From the NCBI RefSeq assembly GCF_003382685.1, contig NZ_QLVG01000002.1:1-64000 (forward strand): 64,000 bases of DNA, given 5' to 3'. Positions within the stretch are counted from its first letter, which is position 1. Every line of letters begins with the position of its first letter. The notes beneath the pieces were generated by a model, which was not told the DNA's origin, did not search any database, and worked only from the letters and a program-made list of their open reading frames with translations. The stretch is from Halorussus litoreus. GTDB lineage: Archaea > Halobacteriota > Halobacteria > Halobacteriales > Haladaptataceae. A program made the position numbers and the translations under genes. Below are positions 16,692 to 24,807 of the stretch, piece after piece.

Positions 16692-17147
16692 ATGAGCATC
16701 CCCGATCTCACCCCGATACGAGAGTCTCTTGATGTCAGAATCGAGGAGCTGGAAGAGGAGCAAAAACGCCAGGAAGAGCGGCACGAAGGAGATGGAAGCA
16801 CACCCGCGGTTTGGGACAAGGTGGAACCGAAAATTCGGCGCGATGTCGTGGAGGATTGCCAGGAGGATCTTGATGGCGTGGACGAACAAGACGAGGTTCT
16901 CCGAATATTGGCTGAATGGCGCCGTAACGAAAATCGAGAGTGGGAATTCAACAGGAACAGTTCCACAGTAGAGAACGAACGAAACAACATCAAGACGGCT
17001 GAAATTCGGATCTGGAAGGAGGAGCTCATAGAACTAATTCCTGAGTCTGAATTCAAGACCTGCGGCCTCTGTGAGTCTATTCAAATGCCAAAAATCGACC
17101 GGCGCAGGAGTCGAGAGTATGTATGGGAATGTCCTGACTGCTTCTAG
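16692..17147 (+). CDS. Hypothetical coiled-coil protein with terminal zinc knuckles
   Basis: 151 residues. A charged heptad-rich segment (RIEELEEEQKRQEERHEGDG) suggests a coiled coil. The C-terminus has CGLCESIQMPKID and WECPDCF, a zinc ribbon. A TATTAT box lies about 28 bases before ATG 16692, so the message is probably leaderless. AT-richer than most neighbours. Function unknown. Confidence 0.65.
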   Translation: MSIPDLTPIRESLDVRIEELEEEQKRQEERHEGDGSTPAVWDKVEPKIRRDVVEDCQEDLDGVDEQDEVLRILAEWRRNENREWEFNRNSSTVENERNNIKTAEIRIWKEELIELIPESEFKTCGLCESIQMPKIDRRRSREYVWECPDCF

Positions 17148-17192
17148 TCTGGGCCCACGGACATCTATTATACTGACGACAAGAGGGGGAGT

Positions 17193-17552
17193 ATGGGCGC
17201 ATCTGATTGGGCTGGCAGGATGTGTTTGCGACTAGAAGAGGAGTTTGACATAAGCGAGGACCGGGCCCTCCGTATCACGACACTCGTTCGACTACTCCGA
17301 GGGGAAGGATATGAGGATGTCTTTGGCGAGTACGGAAGCGAACGACACCAGAAACTCCAAAAGCAGCTGATCGACGAACTCGATAAGTCACTCCTCGAGC
17401 AGTCCGGCAATACGATCGAAGAACGCTGGAATAACTTGATGGATGAGTTGGACTGTCAAAGTCGCGCTGACAACGGAGTATACCTCATCCCCTGGAGTGA
17501 ACACGAAGCCGACGACTGGCAAAATCCCGGTGTGACGAGTTCTCGCCCGTGA
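17193..17552 (+). CDS. Hypothetical 119-residue protein
   Basis: Helical, acidic protein (LEEEFDISEDRALRITTLVR, LQKQLIDELDKSLLEQ). GGGGGAG lies just before ATG 17193, and a TATTATA box about 28 bases upstream. The stop overlaps the GTG start of 17549-17794 by 4 bases, so the two form an operon. No recognised motif. It is the last unit before the origin region. Confidence 0.55.
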   Translation: MGASDWAGRMCLRLEEEFDISEDRALRITTLVRLLRGEGYEDVFGEYGSERHQKLQKQLIDELDKSLLEQSGNTIEERWNNLMDELDCQSRADNGVYLIPWSEHEADDWQNPGVTSSRP

Positions 17553-17794
17553 CACGATGTTCCGGAAATCCCGGAACCCTTGAATTTCCACGAGTGGTCG
17601 TCGACGACGAGAAGAGCTCGCGAGACCGGGTCGCTCTCGCCCACGAAGCGATCGAGACCTACGACGCCTCGTACTACGAGACGCAGCTGGTTCGAGCGGT
17701 TGAGAGCATACTGGCACCTCTTGACTGGGATCGGAATGACATCCGACGAGAACTCAACGAAACACATGTAGTCGGGATCACAGACTGGACCTGA
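17549..17794 (+). CDS. Hypothetical 81-residue protein
   Basis: The GTG start overlaps the previous stop (GTGA). Acidic helical protein (SSRDRVALAHEAIETYDASY, YETQLVRAVESILAPL). Its position directly beside the origin repeats may be meaningful for plasmid maintenance, but nothing in the sequence proves a role. Confidence 0.5.
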   Translation: MTRCSGNPGTLEFPRVVVDDEKSSRDRVALAHEAIETYDASYYETQLVRAVESILAPLDWDRNDIRRELNETHVVGITDWT

Positions 17795-17798
17795 CGAA

Positions 17799-17826
17799 CC
17801 CCCTCCCCCCTTTTTCGAGTTGTAAA
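17799..17826 (-). repeat. ORB-like origin repeat, inverted member
   Basis: Read on the minus strand: TTTACAACTCGAAAAAGGGG followed by GGAGGG. Together with 18163-18190 it forms an inverted pair that brackets the AT-rich segment. Confidence 0.8.
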
Positions 17827-18162
17827 CTCGTGACGCCGGGGAGGGGGTGAACAGCAGGAGGGCTTGCAAAACAGCCGATTGTGGCGGATATACGCGATAG
17901 AGAGTCTGAGAGTCTAATATTCTAACTTGCAACTAGATATGCCAAAGTTTATGTAACACGTTGCCTTACCATAACCGCACTAGAGACAAATAGTACATAT
18001 CGTCTAGCTCAGCTAGACGATTGATGTCTCGGGATGTAGATAACGACTCCATCTCGCTTGTGGTTCTCATCCCGTGTATTATCGCGTCTCACCGCCTCTA
18101 TACCAACTTTAGTTACCTCAACTCTCGTTACACTACGTCTTGGATGGCCTGTTCCCCGCGAC
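17827..18162. other. AT-rich putative duplex-unwinding segment of the origin
   Basis: No credible gene. It is clearly more AT-rich than flanking DNA, particularly 17900-18120, and lies between two inverted ORB-like repeats, the classical layout of haloarchaeal origins. A perfect palindrome (18000-18020) is near its centre. Confidence 0.7.
18000..18020. repeat. Perfect palindrome in the origin
   Basis: TCGTCTAGCT, one C, AGCTAGACGA: 10-bp arms with a single-base spacer, near the middle of the AT-rich segment. Confidence 0.8.
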
Positions 18163-18190
18163 TTACAACTCGAAAAAGGGGGGAGGGGGT
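18163..18190 (+). repeat. ORB-like origin repeat
   Basis: CTTACAACTCGAAAAAGGGG followed by GGAGGGGG; the closest match, in inverted orientation, to 17799-17826. Confidence 0.85.
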
Positions 18191-18303
18191 GAAACATTCG
18201 AGATCACCAAAGCGGCTTCTCCAGCAATATGTCCGAAACCCGGCATTCCTCTCACTCGTGAACGGATTCTACGAGCGGCGTTCTTTCGCAACCATTCTGG
18301 CGC

Positions 18304-18324
18304 TTACTACTCGAAAACGGGGAG
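18304..18324 (+). repeat. ORB-like origin repeat
   Basis: TTACTACTCGAAAACGGGGA; plus orientation. Confidence 0.8.
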
Positions 18325-18467
18325 TGTGAGAAAGACCGTATCACCCTGGGCATCATTCACAAAATCCGGATTATGTGGATTTTGCTCCGAGACCCACCTC
18401 GACTCACTTCTCCTTACAACGTGAGGGTGGGTGCATCGAACCATGTGTGTTACAGCCTCCCAACATC

Positions 18468-18490
18468 TTACAACTCGAAAACGGGGGGTC
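18468..18490 (+). repeat. ORB-like origin repeat
   Basis: TTACAACTCGAAAACGGGGG, consensus copy, plus orientation. Confidence 0.85.
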
Positions 18491-18534
18491 CGGGTCATCG
18501 AGGAAGTTCGACGATAGCGAGCTTCGTTGAACCG

Positions 18535-18557
18535 TTACAACTCGAAAACGGAGGGTG
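18535..18557 (+). repeat. ORB-like origin repeat
   Basis: TTACAACTCGAAAACGGAGG, plus orientation. A degenerate relative (TTACAACTCCACAAGGG) follows near 18634, just before the orc promoter. Confidence 0.8.
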
Positions 18558-18687
18558 ATAGATTCCGAAGACGGTATCTGACTCATCCAGAGGATACGGG
18601 GCTGTAGTCGTTAGATAGCCTGTTTTCGCCCGGTTACAACTCCACAAGGGTCCATATTTTTATACCCAGAGTTCGAGGGGGTTCATA

Positions 18688-20187
18688 ATGGGACGAGAGG
18701 GACGTAGAGCAGGATCGAATAATCCGGAAGGTGAGGAGGATCGTGAATCTTCTGCTGCTGATCCTGAAACTCCTGAATCGACGGATGAGGAGGTGGCGTC
18801 TCCTGGCACGTCACAAACGACCTTCGAAAACGGATCAGATCCCGCTGATTCGTCTCAAGAAGCAACTAATGGCGACGGTGGCGGCATCTCAATTCGTGAT
18901 AGGCTCCAAACCGAGTCGTCCGGCGGGGTCTTCGCGAACAAAGACCTCGTCCGGTCAGATACCATCATCGACGAGGACCGGATCGTCGGTCGTGACGACC
19001 AGCTAGGCCGTGTCGTCGACAACCTAAAACCGGTCCTCCAGAATGAGGGGATCCCCGATATGCTTCTGAGTGGTCCTTCTGGAACTGGGAAGTCGCTCAT
19101 CATTCATGCGGTCTGCAAACAGATCGTCGAACTGTGTGAATCCCAAGGCAAGACCTTCGGGGTCATTTCAATCAACTGCGAGGGGCCGAAGACTGCAGAT
19201 CGGGCTGTCTATCGGTTAGTCAAAGCTGCTGCCGACGACCTCGGCGTTGATCCTGGTGTTCCCCAAACCGGTGTCTCAACGGATCAGAAGCTGGAGCGAC
19301 TGTACGAACTCATGCGAGAGTATTACGACGGTGTCATCTTCATTCTCGATGAGATCGATATGCTCGAGGGGCCGTATCAGGAAGCAGAGTACAATTCTCT
19401 CATCTACCAGCTTTCACGGGCTCGCAAACTCGCTGACTTTGATGGCCCCATCTCGCTCACAACGATTACGAACTACGCCGACTTTATGAAGGACCTCAAC
19501 AGCCGCGCACAGAGTTCTTACAACCCTGACGACATCTTCTTCGATGATTACGATGCGAACCAGCTCCGTAGTATTCTCCGCAACCGGCGGGACGCCTTCA
19601 AGCCAGACTCACTTGCAGATGACGTTGTTCCGCTTGTTGCTGCGTTCGGCTCCCAAACGCACGGGGATGCGCGGAAAGCGATTGATCTCCTCAGATGGGC
19701 TGGTGAATTAGCCGAGCGGCGTGGGGCTGACACGGTTATCGAGACTGATGTCCGTGATGCTCAGGAAAAATACACCGAAAACCGCAAGCTCCGGCATATC
19801 AGCGGCATTTCGACTCAAAAGAAACTCTCCATCTACGCTGTGGCGGCCACTGCCCACTACGCAAGAGAACATCCTGAGTGGATCCCTGCCGGACCTGCGT
19901 TCAAGACGTATCAATTCATTGCCGATACGATGGATGCGGACCAGTACAGTCGCGAGACGTTCGTGAATCACGTCACAGAGCAGAGTACGTACGGTGTACT
20001 GGACTTCGAGCGTCGGGGCAAGGGGCGAGGCAGAGGAGTGCATATGTATTTCTCCCTCTCCGAGGATCCGGAAACAATCATGGAGACGATCCGTGAGGAT
20101 TCCCGGTTCGAAGATCTAGCTCACGAAGAGGCGACTATCAGCGCGGTTGTCCGCGAACGGCTGAAGCAGTTCCGGAGTAAAAACTAA
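18688..20187 (+). CDS. orc1: Orc1/Cdc6 replication initiator
   Basis: 499 residues. Binds origin repeats and loads the MCM helicase. Walker A GPSGTGKS (129-136), Walker B VIFILDEID (216-224), sensor 1 TTITN (258-262), sensor 2 GDARKA (326-331), and a C-terminal winged helix (about 400-499). The first 80 residues are an acidic, Ser/Pro/Glu-rich extension not needed for the fold and longer than in many homologues. A TATTTTTATAC box about 28 bases before ATG 18688 implies a leaderless transcript. ORB-like repeats flank the gene on both sides, so this is the cognate initiator of the origin. Confidence 0.95.
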   Translation: MGREGRRAGSNNPEGEEDRESSAADPETPESTDEEVASPGTSQTTFENGSDPADSSQEATNGDGGGISIRDRLQTESSGGVFANKDLVRSDTIIDEDRIVGRDDQLGRVVDNLKPVLQNEGIPDMLLSGPSGTGKSLIIHAVCKQIVELCESQGKTFGVISINCEGPKTADRAVYRLVKAAADDLGVDPGVPQTGVSTDQKLERLYELMREYYDGVIFILDEIDMLEGPYQEAEYNSLIYQLSRARKLADFDGPISLTTITNYADFMKDLNSRAQSSYNPDDIFFDDYDANQLRSILRNRRDAFKPDSLADDVVPLVAAFGSQTHGDARKAIDLLRWAGELAERRGADTVIETDVRDAQEKYTENRKLRHISGISTQKKLSIYAVAATAHYAREHPEWIPAGPAFKTYQFIADTMDADQYSRETFVNHVTEQSTYGVLDFERRGKGRGRGVHMYFSLSEDPETIMETIREDSRFEDLAHEEATISAVVRERLKQFRSKN

Positions 20188-20210
20188 TCTCGCCCGTATT
20201 CTCCCCGCAC

Positions 20211-20233
20211 TTACTTCTCGAAAACGGGGGGTG
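20211..20233 (+). repeat. ORB-like origin repeat, downstream set
   Basis: TTACTTCTCGAAAACGGGGG, plus orientation, 23 bases after the orc1 stop. Confidence 0.8.
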
Positions 20234-20253
20234 TTCGTATCCCGCGCGATGCG

Positions 20254-20277
20254 TTACAACTCGAAAATGGGGGGGTG
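20254..20277 (+). repeat. ORB-like origin repeat, downstream set
   Basis: TTACAACTCGAAAATGGGGG, plus orientation. Confidence 0.85.
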
Positions 20278-20297
20278 TCATTCGTCGGGATGTCTCG

Positions 20298-20320
20298 TTA
20301 CTACTCGAAAACGGGGGGTG
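20298..20320 (+). repeat. ORB-like origin repeat, downstream set
   Basis: TTACTACTCGAAAACGGGGG, plus orientation. Confidence 0.85.
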
Positions 20321-20382
20321 GGTGAGCCAAGAGATTTGACGTGCCGGTCGATGTACTGTGCTTTCCCCTTGCCCTCTCCCAT

Positions 20383-20405
20383 TTACAACTCGAAAACGGG
20401 GGGTG
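20383..20405 (+). repeat. ORB-like origin repeat, downstream set
   Basis: TTACAACTCGAAAACGGGGG, consensus copy, plus orientation. Confidence 0.85.
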
Positions 20406-20523
20406 TGTCCTACGATTTCTTTGTCGTCGGTCCCATCGATGATGCGGAGACGGTGGAGAAACGACGGAAATACGGGGGTGTGGTCCCTTCAAAATCAGCG
20501 TCACCCCCTCCACACACATCCTG

Positions 20524-20545
20524 TTACGACGGAAACGTGGGGTGG
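20524..20545 (+). repeat. Divergent ORB-like repeat
   Basis: TTACGACGGAAACGTGGGGT. Closer to the generic haloarchaeal ORB core (GGAAAC then a G-run) than the others. A still weaker relative is near 20464-20482. The rest of 20406-20667 holds no gene I can support. Confidence 0.6.
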
Positions 20546-20667
20546 ATGTCCTCTCCCTTCGAGTTTCACTCATCCGGGTTGACTGGGCCCATTCACACTC
20601 TGGGGGGTGCCGCCTGCTACGTCTCTAATGGTACTGAAAAGAACATCAGACTACAGTTCAATCTCGT

Positions 20668-20994
20668 CTACTCGTCAGGATTCACTGGCCCTTTGTACTT
20701 CGACGTCACCGAATCTCCTTCCCGCCACTGCCAGTAGTAGTAGCGGTTGTCGTTGATTTCCTTGATCGTGATCGTCGCCTTCGCTGGCACGTCGTCCGGG
20801 AGGTCATCGGGGCGCTCCTTGACGTCGGCGTCATCCGCCTCTTCCTCCTCGAGACGAGCTTCACGCTCCTTGTATTCGGCCAACGCCTCGGCGTAGCTGG
20901 CAACGTCCCGAAGATGCTCCGGTGTGGCTTCATTGAGCGTGTTGACGATTTGCGTCGGAAGGTTTGCCGGTGGGGTCGGGGGTTCGTAGGACAT
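20668..20994 (-). CDS. Small haloarchaeal protein (DUF6788-like)
   Basis: 108 residues from ATG 20994. An N-terminal helix (QIVNTLNEATPEHLRDVASY), an acidic coiled stretch (YKEREARLEEEEADDADVKE), and a C-terminal beta domain (KEINDNRYYYWQWREGD, SKYKGPVNP). The YYYWQWREGD block resembles an archaeal family of unknown function (DUF6788, from memory). The start lies 14 bases after the 41-bp inverted repeat (21009-21049), suggesting control from that site. Confidence 0.65.
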   Translation of the reverse strand: MSYEPPTPPANLPTQIVNTLNEATPEHLRDVASYAEALAEYKEREARLEEEEADDADVKERPDDLPDDVPAKATITIKEINDNRYYYWQWREGDSVTSKYKGPVNPDE

Positions 20995-21008
20995 CGGCTG
21001 CTCTCGTG

Positions 21009-21049
21009 TTAACCAACACAATCCGAGACTCCATAGTTTTGTTGGTTAA
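21009..21049. repeat. 41-bp inverted repeat, copy 2
   Basis: TTAACCAAC, 23 bp, GTTGGTTAA, in the divergent promoter region between 20994 (minus) and 21133 (plus). The position fits an operator. Confidence 0.8.
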
Positions 21050-21132
21050 GACGATAGGGACGGCTCCGGTGCCTGCTGGTTGTAACACTACTTGAAACTT
21101 CTTTATATGCTAGTTTCGTACTATGTTACACC

Positions 21133-22053
21133 GTGCTCCGGCGCATCGAACTCGAGGTCCTCGCCACGGTCGACCGCGGCGACACGATCTCCGAACTCGC
21201 GACGAAGCTCGACCACAGCGAGAGCTACCTCTCTCGTGCCGTCGGGGACCTCGTCGAGAAGGGGCTCGTCTACACGGAACGCGACGGCCGCCGAAAACGA
21301 GTCGTCCCATCAGATGCTCGCGCCGTCGAACGCTACCAGGACCTCGTCCGCCAGCACTCCCACATCGACTTCCCCGAGCTACTGACCGGCAAGGCACTCG
21401 AGGTGCTGCACTACCTCGACCAGCCGCGAACTGTCTCCGAGATTGCGGACCGGAGCGACAACTACCGCAACACGGTCAACCGCGTCCTCAAGCGGTTTCG
21501 CGACCGTGGGCTCGTCCGGACGGCCGACGGCCGCTATGACTTCAACGCCGACTTCGACCGCCTCCACGAGTTCGCCCGTGAACTCGCACACCATCTACAT
21601 CGCCAGCGCCTCGAAGCCGTTGCCCCGAAGGGCACGATTCTCTGGGAGGACTACGACGAATTCCTCGCCCAGGCCGAGACAGAGATCGATGCGGAGGCGT
21701 TCCACGAAACCGGCCTCGCTCGGTTCGCGGCCTTCGACCTCCAGTTCCTGCTCACCGGCCACCGCTACTACGTCTACTCCGAGGAGCTCGACGTAGTCTC
21801 GCCGGCGGAGCTCTGCTGTCACACGCTACTAATCGACGACGGCAGCCGCCACCGCTCGTACTGTCTCCTCCTGCTCAGCCACGTCGACGTCGACGAGGAG
21901 GGCCTCCGAGAGCAGGCGGCGAAGTATGACCTCGAAGACGAAATCGATGCCTTACTCCGCTACCTCGAAACGCACGGCGAGGTCGATGACGAGCGGCTCC
22001 CGGAGTGGGACGAGTTCCAGAAGCTGGCGGCTGACTACAAAATCGAATCCTGA
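21133..22053 (+). CDS. HTH transcriptional regulator with two winged-helix motifs
   Basis: 306 residues from GTG 21133. Two successive helix-turn-helix units: SELATKLDHSESYLSRAVGD (about 19-38) and SEIADRSDNYRNTVNRVLKR (about 100-120), then a C-terminal domain of about 170 residues with CCHTLLIDD and SYCLLLLSH. The architecture matches haloarchaeal MarR/AbiEi-like regulators that usually precede a nucleotidyltransferase, but none follows here. A TTTATATGC box about 27 bases before the GTG indicates leaderless transcription. Confidence 0.75.
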   Translation: MLRRIELEVLATVDRGDTISELATKLDHSESYLSRAVGDLVEKGLVYTERDGRRKRVVPSDARAVERYQDLVRQHSHIDFPELLTGKALEVLHYLDQPRTVSEIADRSDNYRNTVNRVLKRFRDRGLVRTADGRYDFNADFDRLHEFARELAHHLHRQRLEAVAPKGTILWEDYDEFLAQAETEIDAEAFHETGLARFAAFDLQFLLTGHRYYVYSEELDVVSPAELCCHTLLIDDGSRHRSYCLLLLSHVDVDEEGLREQAAKYDLEDEIDALLRYLETHGEVDDERLPEWDEFQKLAADYKIES

Positions 22054-22085
22054 TCAAGTGCTAATTTGGGGCGAACTGTCGGGAG

Positions 22086-22499
22086 TTACGCTTCTTCCGG
22101 ACGGGGAGCGTTCTCATACTTGACCATCTTCTCGGGTTTGTCTGAGATGGTGTCGTAGATCTGCTGGAGCGTCTCCTCTGCTGCGAGGAGATTATGGTCG
22201 TCGAGGAACGCCCGTCCCCTCTCGGTGAGCCCGTAGAACTTCCAGGGGTAGCCCTGTCGGCGCTGGTCATCGTCCAGGGCGACTTCCTTGACGATGCCGG
22301 CGTCGATGAGCTTCTGGATGTGCTTGTAGACGGTCGCGTCGCTCACGCTAGGGTTGAGTTCCTCGAGCTCGTACATCGAGGGAAGCTGCTCGGGGTGCTG
22401 GAGGATGTTATTGATCAGCACGAACCGCGTCTGTTGGGTGACGAAGTGGACGAGTTCGCGGGATTCCATCCCCTCAGCAGTTCCCAGGTCAGTGCTCAT
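22086..22499 (-). CDS. Winged-helix regulator (PadR/ArsR-like)
   Basis: 137 residues from ATG 22499. Core: QTRFVLINNILQHPEQLPSM, YELEELNPSVSDATVYKHIQ, KLIDAGIVKEVAL, then a wing (PWKFYGLTERGRAFL). Short winged-helix regulators of this kind act as dimers. Divergent from 22628-23176. A perfect inverted repeat GTTTACC-4-GGTAAAC (22530-22547) plus further GTAAAC motifs lie between the two genes and are the likely operator. Confidence 0.75.
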   Translation of the reverse strand: MSTDLGTAEGMESRELVHFVTQQTRFVLINNILQHPEQLPSMYELEELNPSVSDATVYKHIQKLIDAGIVKEVALDDDQRRQGYPWKFYGLTERGRAFLDDHNLLAAEETLQQIYDTISDKPEKMVKYENAPRPEEA

Positions 22500-22529
22500 A
22501 CTGTATCGTACACGATGGGGCACCAAGTA

Positions 22530-22547
22530 GTTTACCTCTGGGTAAAC
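22530..22547. promoter_or_regulatory. Operator-like inverted repeat between divergent genes
   Basis: GTTTACC, TCTG, GGTAAAC: perfect 7-bp arms. Further GTAAAC/GATTTAC half-sites occur at about 22557 and 22583, so three or four half-sites share the intergenic region. Confidence 0.6.
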
Positions 22548-22627
22548 CACTCTTCAGTAAACTATACTTATTTGAGCAGGTGATTTACTCCATAAATCAT
22601 ATCTCTCCGCCACGAGACACTCACATA

Positions 22628-23176
22628 ATGACCGAGGAGGAGTCTCCCGTTCCCGATGACGTTCTCAGAAGTGCCAAAGACCAGCTTGACGAGGAAGAGA
22701 TAACGCTGGCCGACAACGAGGAAGTCCTCCACGCCTTGAGCGAGTTAACCCCAGTCTACGAGAACGACCGGTCGTATTTCGTCCTCGGAAACTATGACCG
22801 GGAACCGATCCAACGGCTGAATCTGGTGGTTGACCGCCTCAACCGGCGCACCGACGCGTACGCGTTCCGGATGGTCGACATCCGCGGGGAGTGGGACAAC
22901 AGCATCCAGAAGTTCTGCCTGATCGCCGACATCGTGACCTACCTCGTCGGCGTCGCCGAGAAAGAGCCGAGTGACTTCCTCGTCGAGCAGGGACTGCTCG
23001 TCGGCACGACGGAGTTTTTCGCGAAAAGTCACGTCCTCAAGCGAGAGTACGAGGACGAAGAACACCCATTTGGGTGGATGCAGGACGGTGTCTTCGAACT
23101 GTTCGACCGGGAGGGACGGCTCTATTGCTGGCGAACCGAAGCGGACCTCGTTGACGTGACTGGCGAGCTGCCGTAA
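22628..23176 (+). CDS. Hypothetical protein, 182 residues
   Basis: No family recognised. Acidic N-terminus (MTEEESPVPDDVLRSAKDQL) and a C-terminal aromatic-rich block (PFGWMQDGVFELFDREGRLY, CWRTEADL). It is controlled from the same region as the divergent winged-helix gene, so a regulator-target pair is likely. Start ATG 22628. Confidence 0.6.
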   Translation: MTEEESPVPDDVLRSAKDQLDEEEITLADNEEVLHALSELTPVYENDRSYFVLGNYDREPIQRLNLVVDRLNRRTDAYAFRMVDIRGEWDNSIQKFCLIADIVTYLVGVAEKEPSDFLVEQGLLVGTTEFFAKSHVLKREYEDEEHPFGWMQDGVFELFDREGRLYCWRTEADLVDVTGELP

Positions 23177-23243
23177 CGGCGGGTGGACCGATACTGACTG
23201 AGTCACCCAACGCAAGCGTAGTCTTGAGACCCCTGTTGATTAC

Positions 23244-24074
23244 TCAGGTTTTGTTCGAGTCAGATGGGAGCCGACCGTCTGGTCGAGGAACGCGGCCCCG
23301 TTTGATCTCGTGATCGACGCGACGCAGGTGCTTGCAGCCGCCTTCGGGTGAGCGTTGCTGCCAGTCGGGACAGGTACACGATTCGTCGATGACGTCGACT
23401 TCGTACCGGTTCCCGGACGCGGACTGCACCTCGTAGCGGCCGCCTTTCGAGAGGAGCGAAACGTCCATCGCTTCGGCGACGGCACGCTTCGTGCGGGGCT
23501 CGAGATCGTCCTGTGACTCTGCGTTCTCGTCGACGACCAGTCGGTCGCGAACGTCGCCCGTTCGGCCACCGTCCGGCGCGACGGCTTCCGCAGGGCCGCT
23601 GAGCCGCTCGTGGAGCAGTTCCTCCACCGGATGGCCTTCCGGCCAGAGGTAGTGGACCTCGCAGCGCTCGCGATGGTCGTAGGAGCCGCACGCCGCTGCG
23701 CTCCCGGTCCAGACGCGCCAGGCCCCGAGCGCGGCCATCACGTCGACGATGTCACGGGGAACTGTCTGGTGGTCGTCCGGGAAGAACACCCGGAAGCGGG
23801 TACACGCCTCCTGCGGCGGGACGGTCTCCCACCAGTCTTCGCTGGAGCCCCAGCTGTCGTACATCGCCTCGTCGCTCCCGTAGCCGACGGTCACGCCATC
23901 GACCGGCGTCCAGTCTGCTGGGAGGTGGTCCGCCTCGCCTTCGAGCACTCGAAGAACGGCGTATCGGAGGTACTCGTGAGCTTGGTGGTCTGTCGTTCGA
24001 GCGACCTGGTCGTGCTGCTCGGCAACGTGCTCGGCTTCCTCAAGGACCGTCGTGAGATATGGTTCAGTCATCAT
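23244..24074 (-). CDS. SWIM zinc-finger protein
   Basis: 276 residues. The C-terminal SWIM motif is CTCPDWQQRSPEGGCKH (CxC...CxH), a zinc fold used for DNA or protein contacts in archaeal and plasmid proteins. The upstream 200 residues are acidic with few motifs. The start is MMTEPYL at 24074, behind a leader hairpin (24092-24115) and a 41-bp inverted repeat (24124-24164). It is therefore a member of the minus-strand array that lies on the far side of the sulfur island from the rest of that array. Confidence 0.8.
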   Translation of the reverse strand: MMTEPYLTTVLEEAEHVAEQHDQVARTTDHQAHEYLRYAVLRVLEGEADHLPADWTPVDGVTVGYGSDEAMYDSWGSSEDWWETVPPQEACTRFRVFFPDDHQTVPRDIVDVMAALGAWRVWTGSAAACGSYDHRERCEVHYLWPEGHPVEELLHERLSGPAEAVAPDGGRTGDVRDRLVVDENAESQDDLEPRTKRAVAEAMDVSLLSKGGRYEVQSASGNRYEVDVIDESCTCPDWQQRSPEGGCKHLRRVDHEIKRGRVPRPDGRLPSDSNKT

Positions 24075-24091
24075 TCGACGGAGGTCAGAAC

Positions 24092-24115
24092 GCGCCTCCG
24101 CCCCTCCGCGGGCGC
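24092..24115 (-). promoter_or_regulatory. 5' leader hairpin
   Basis: GCGCC / GGCGC stem around a GGAGGGGCGG-containing loop, preceded by a T5 tract on the transcript strand; 17 bases before the start codon at 24074. Confidence 0.6.
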
Positions 24116-24123
24116 AGAAAAAC

Positions 24124-24164
24124 TTAACCAACAGTAGCGATTTCGTACTCAGACTGTTGGTTAA
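24124..24164. repeat. 41-bp inverted repeat, copy 3 (left edge of sulfur island)
   Basis: TTAACCAAC, 23 bp, GTTGGTTAA. It stands between the SWIM gene and the first island genes. Confidence 0.8.
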
Positions 24165-24245
24165 GAACTCCTGCATCTGAACGCCGTACGAACACGGTCT
24201 CGGCAGATCCTACGAAAAAATCAGTCCAAAAACGCACTAGACGAT

Positions 24246-24806
24246 TTACTTAGTACGTCCGATCAGCAGGAATGTTTCGGGCCGCTCCGCCCCGAACTCG
24301 ATTTCGAACCCGTGCTCGCGGAGTGCGTTTGCGGTCTCCGTGGCCGAGAACCGCTCGTCGACCGGCGGCCCGTGGGTCCCGCTTCCGGTAGCCGACCAAT
24401 CGGCGATGACGAACGTCCCTCCCGGGTTGAGTACGCGTGTAATCTCACCTACCGCGTCCTCTCCAGCGAACTCGTGGTAGGTCATCGTCGAGAAAGCGGC
24501 GTCGAGGCTGTCAGTGTCGAACGGGAGGTCGTCAACGCCGCTCGTCACGAGGCCGACGTTCTCGGGGACCCCTTTCTCCCGGTAGTAGTCGTGCATCGCG
24601 TCTTGGATGTCGACGGCGTGCACGTGGTCGACAGCCGGCGCGACGTCATCGGTGTAGAAGCCGGTCCCGCTACCGAGATCTGCGACCGTTTCGTCGCCCT
24701 TTGGTGACAGCGCCCAGAGCAATTCCTCCGCGGAGAGGAAGCGGTACCGTCGCTGGGCGTTCTCGAGTTTGTCGGCGCGGTCAGCGTCGAACGTGTGATA
24801 TCCCAT
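24246..24806 (-). CDS. SAM-dependent methyltransferase
   Basis: 186 residues from ATG 24806. Motif I VADLGSGTGFYTDDVAP, then VHAVDIQDAMHDYY and TMTYHEFAGEDAVGEI. It follows the DUF302 gene by 1 base, so the two are co-transcribed. The pairing beside a thiol-redox regulon suggests a small-molecule (possibly sulfur- or metalloid-containing) substrate, but that is inference. A frame extension upstream overlaps DUF302 and is not real. Confidence 0.85.
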   Translation of the reverse strand: MGYHTFDADRADKLENAQRRYRFLSAEELLWALSPKGDETVADLGSGTGFYTDDVAPAVDHVHAVDIQDAMHDYYREKGVPENVGLVTSGVDDLPFDTDSLDAAFSTMTYHEFAGEDAVGEITRVLNPGGTFVIADWSATGSGTHGPPVDERFSATETANALREHGFEIEFGAERPETFLLIGRTK

Positions 24807-24807
24807 A

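Noticed and set aside
18160-20550. Regularly recurring TTACAACTCGAAAACGGGGG units looked at first like a CRISPR array
   Set aside because: Spacing is irregular (from about 40 to more than 100 bases, with a gene in between), one member is inverted, and the units flank an orc1/cdc6 gene. Origin repeats explain them better; no cas genes are present.
21110-21610. Alternative plus and minus frames over the two-HTH regulator (for example 21123-21539 plus)
   Set aside because: Arg/Pro-rich translations typical of wrong frames in GC-rich DNA; the 21133 frame has two recognisable HTH motifs.
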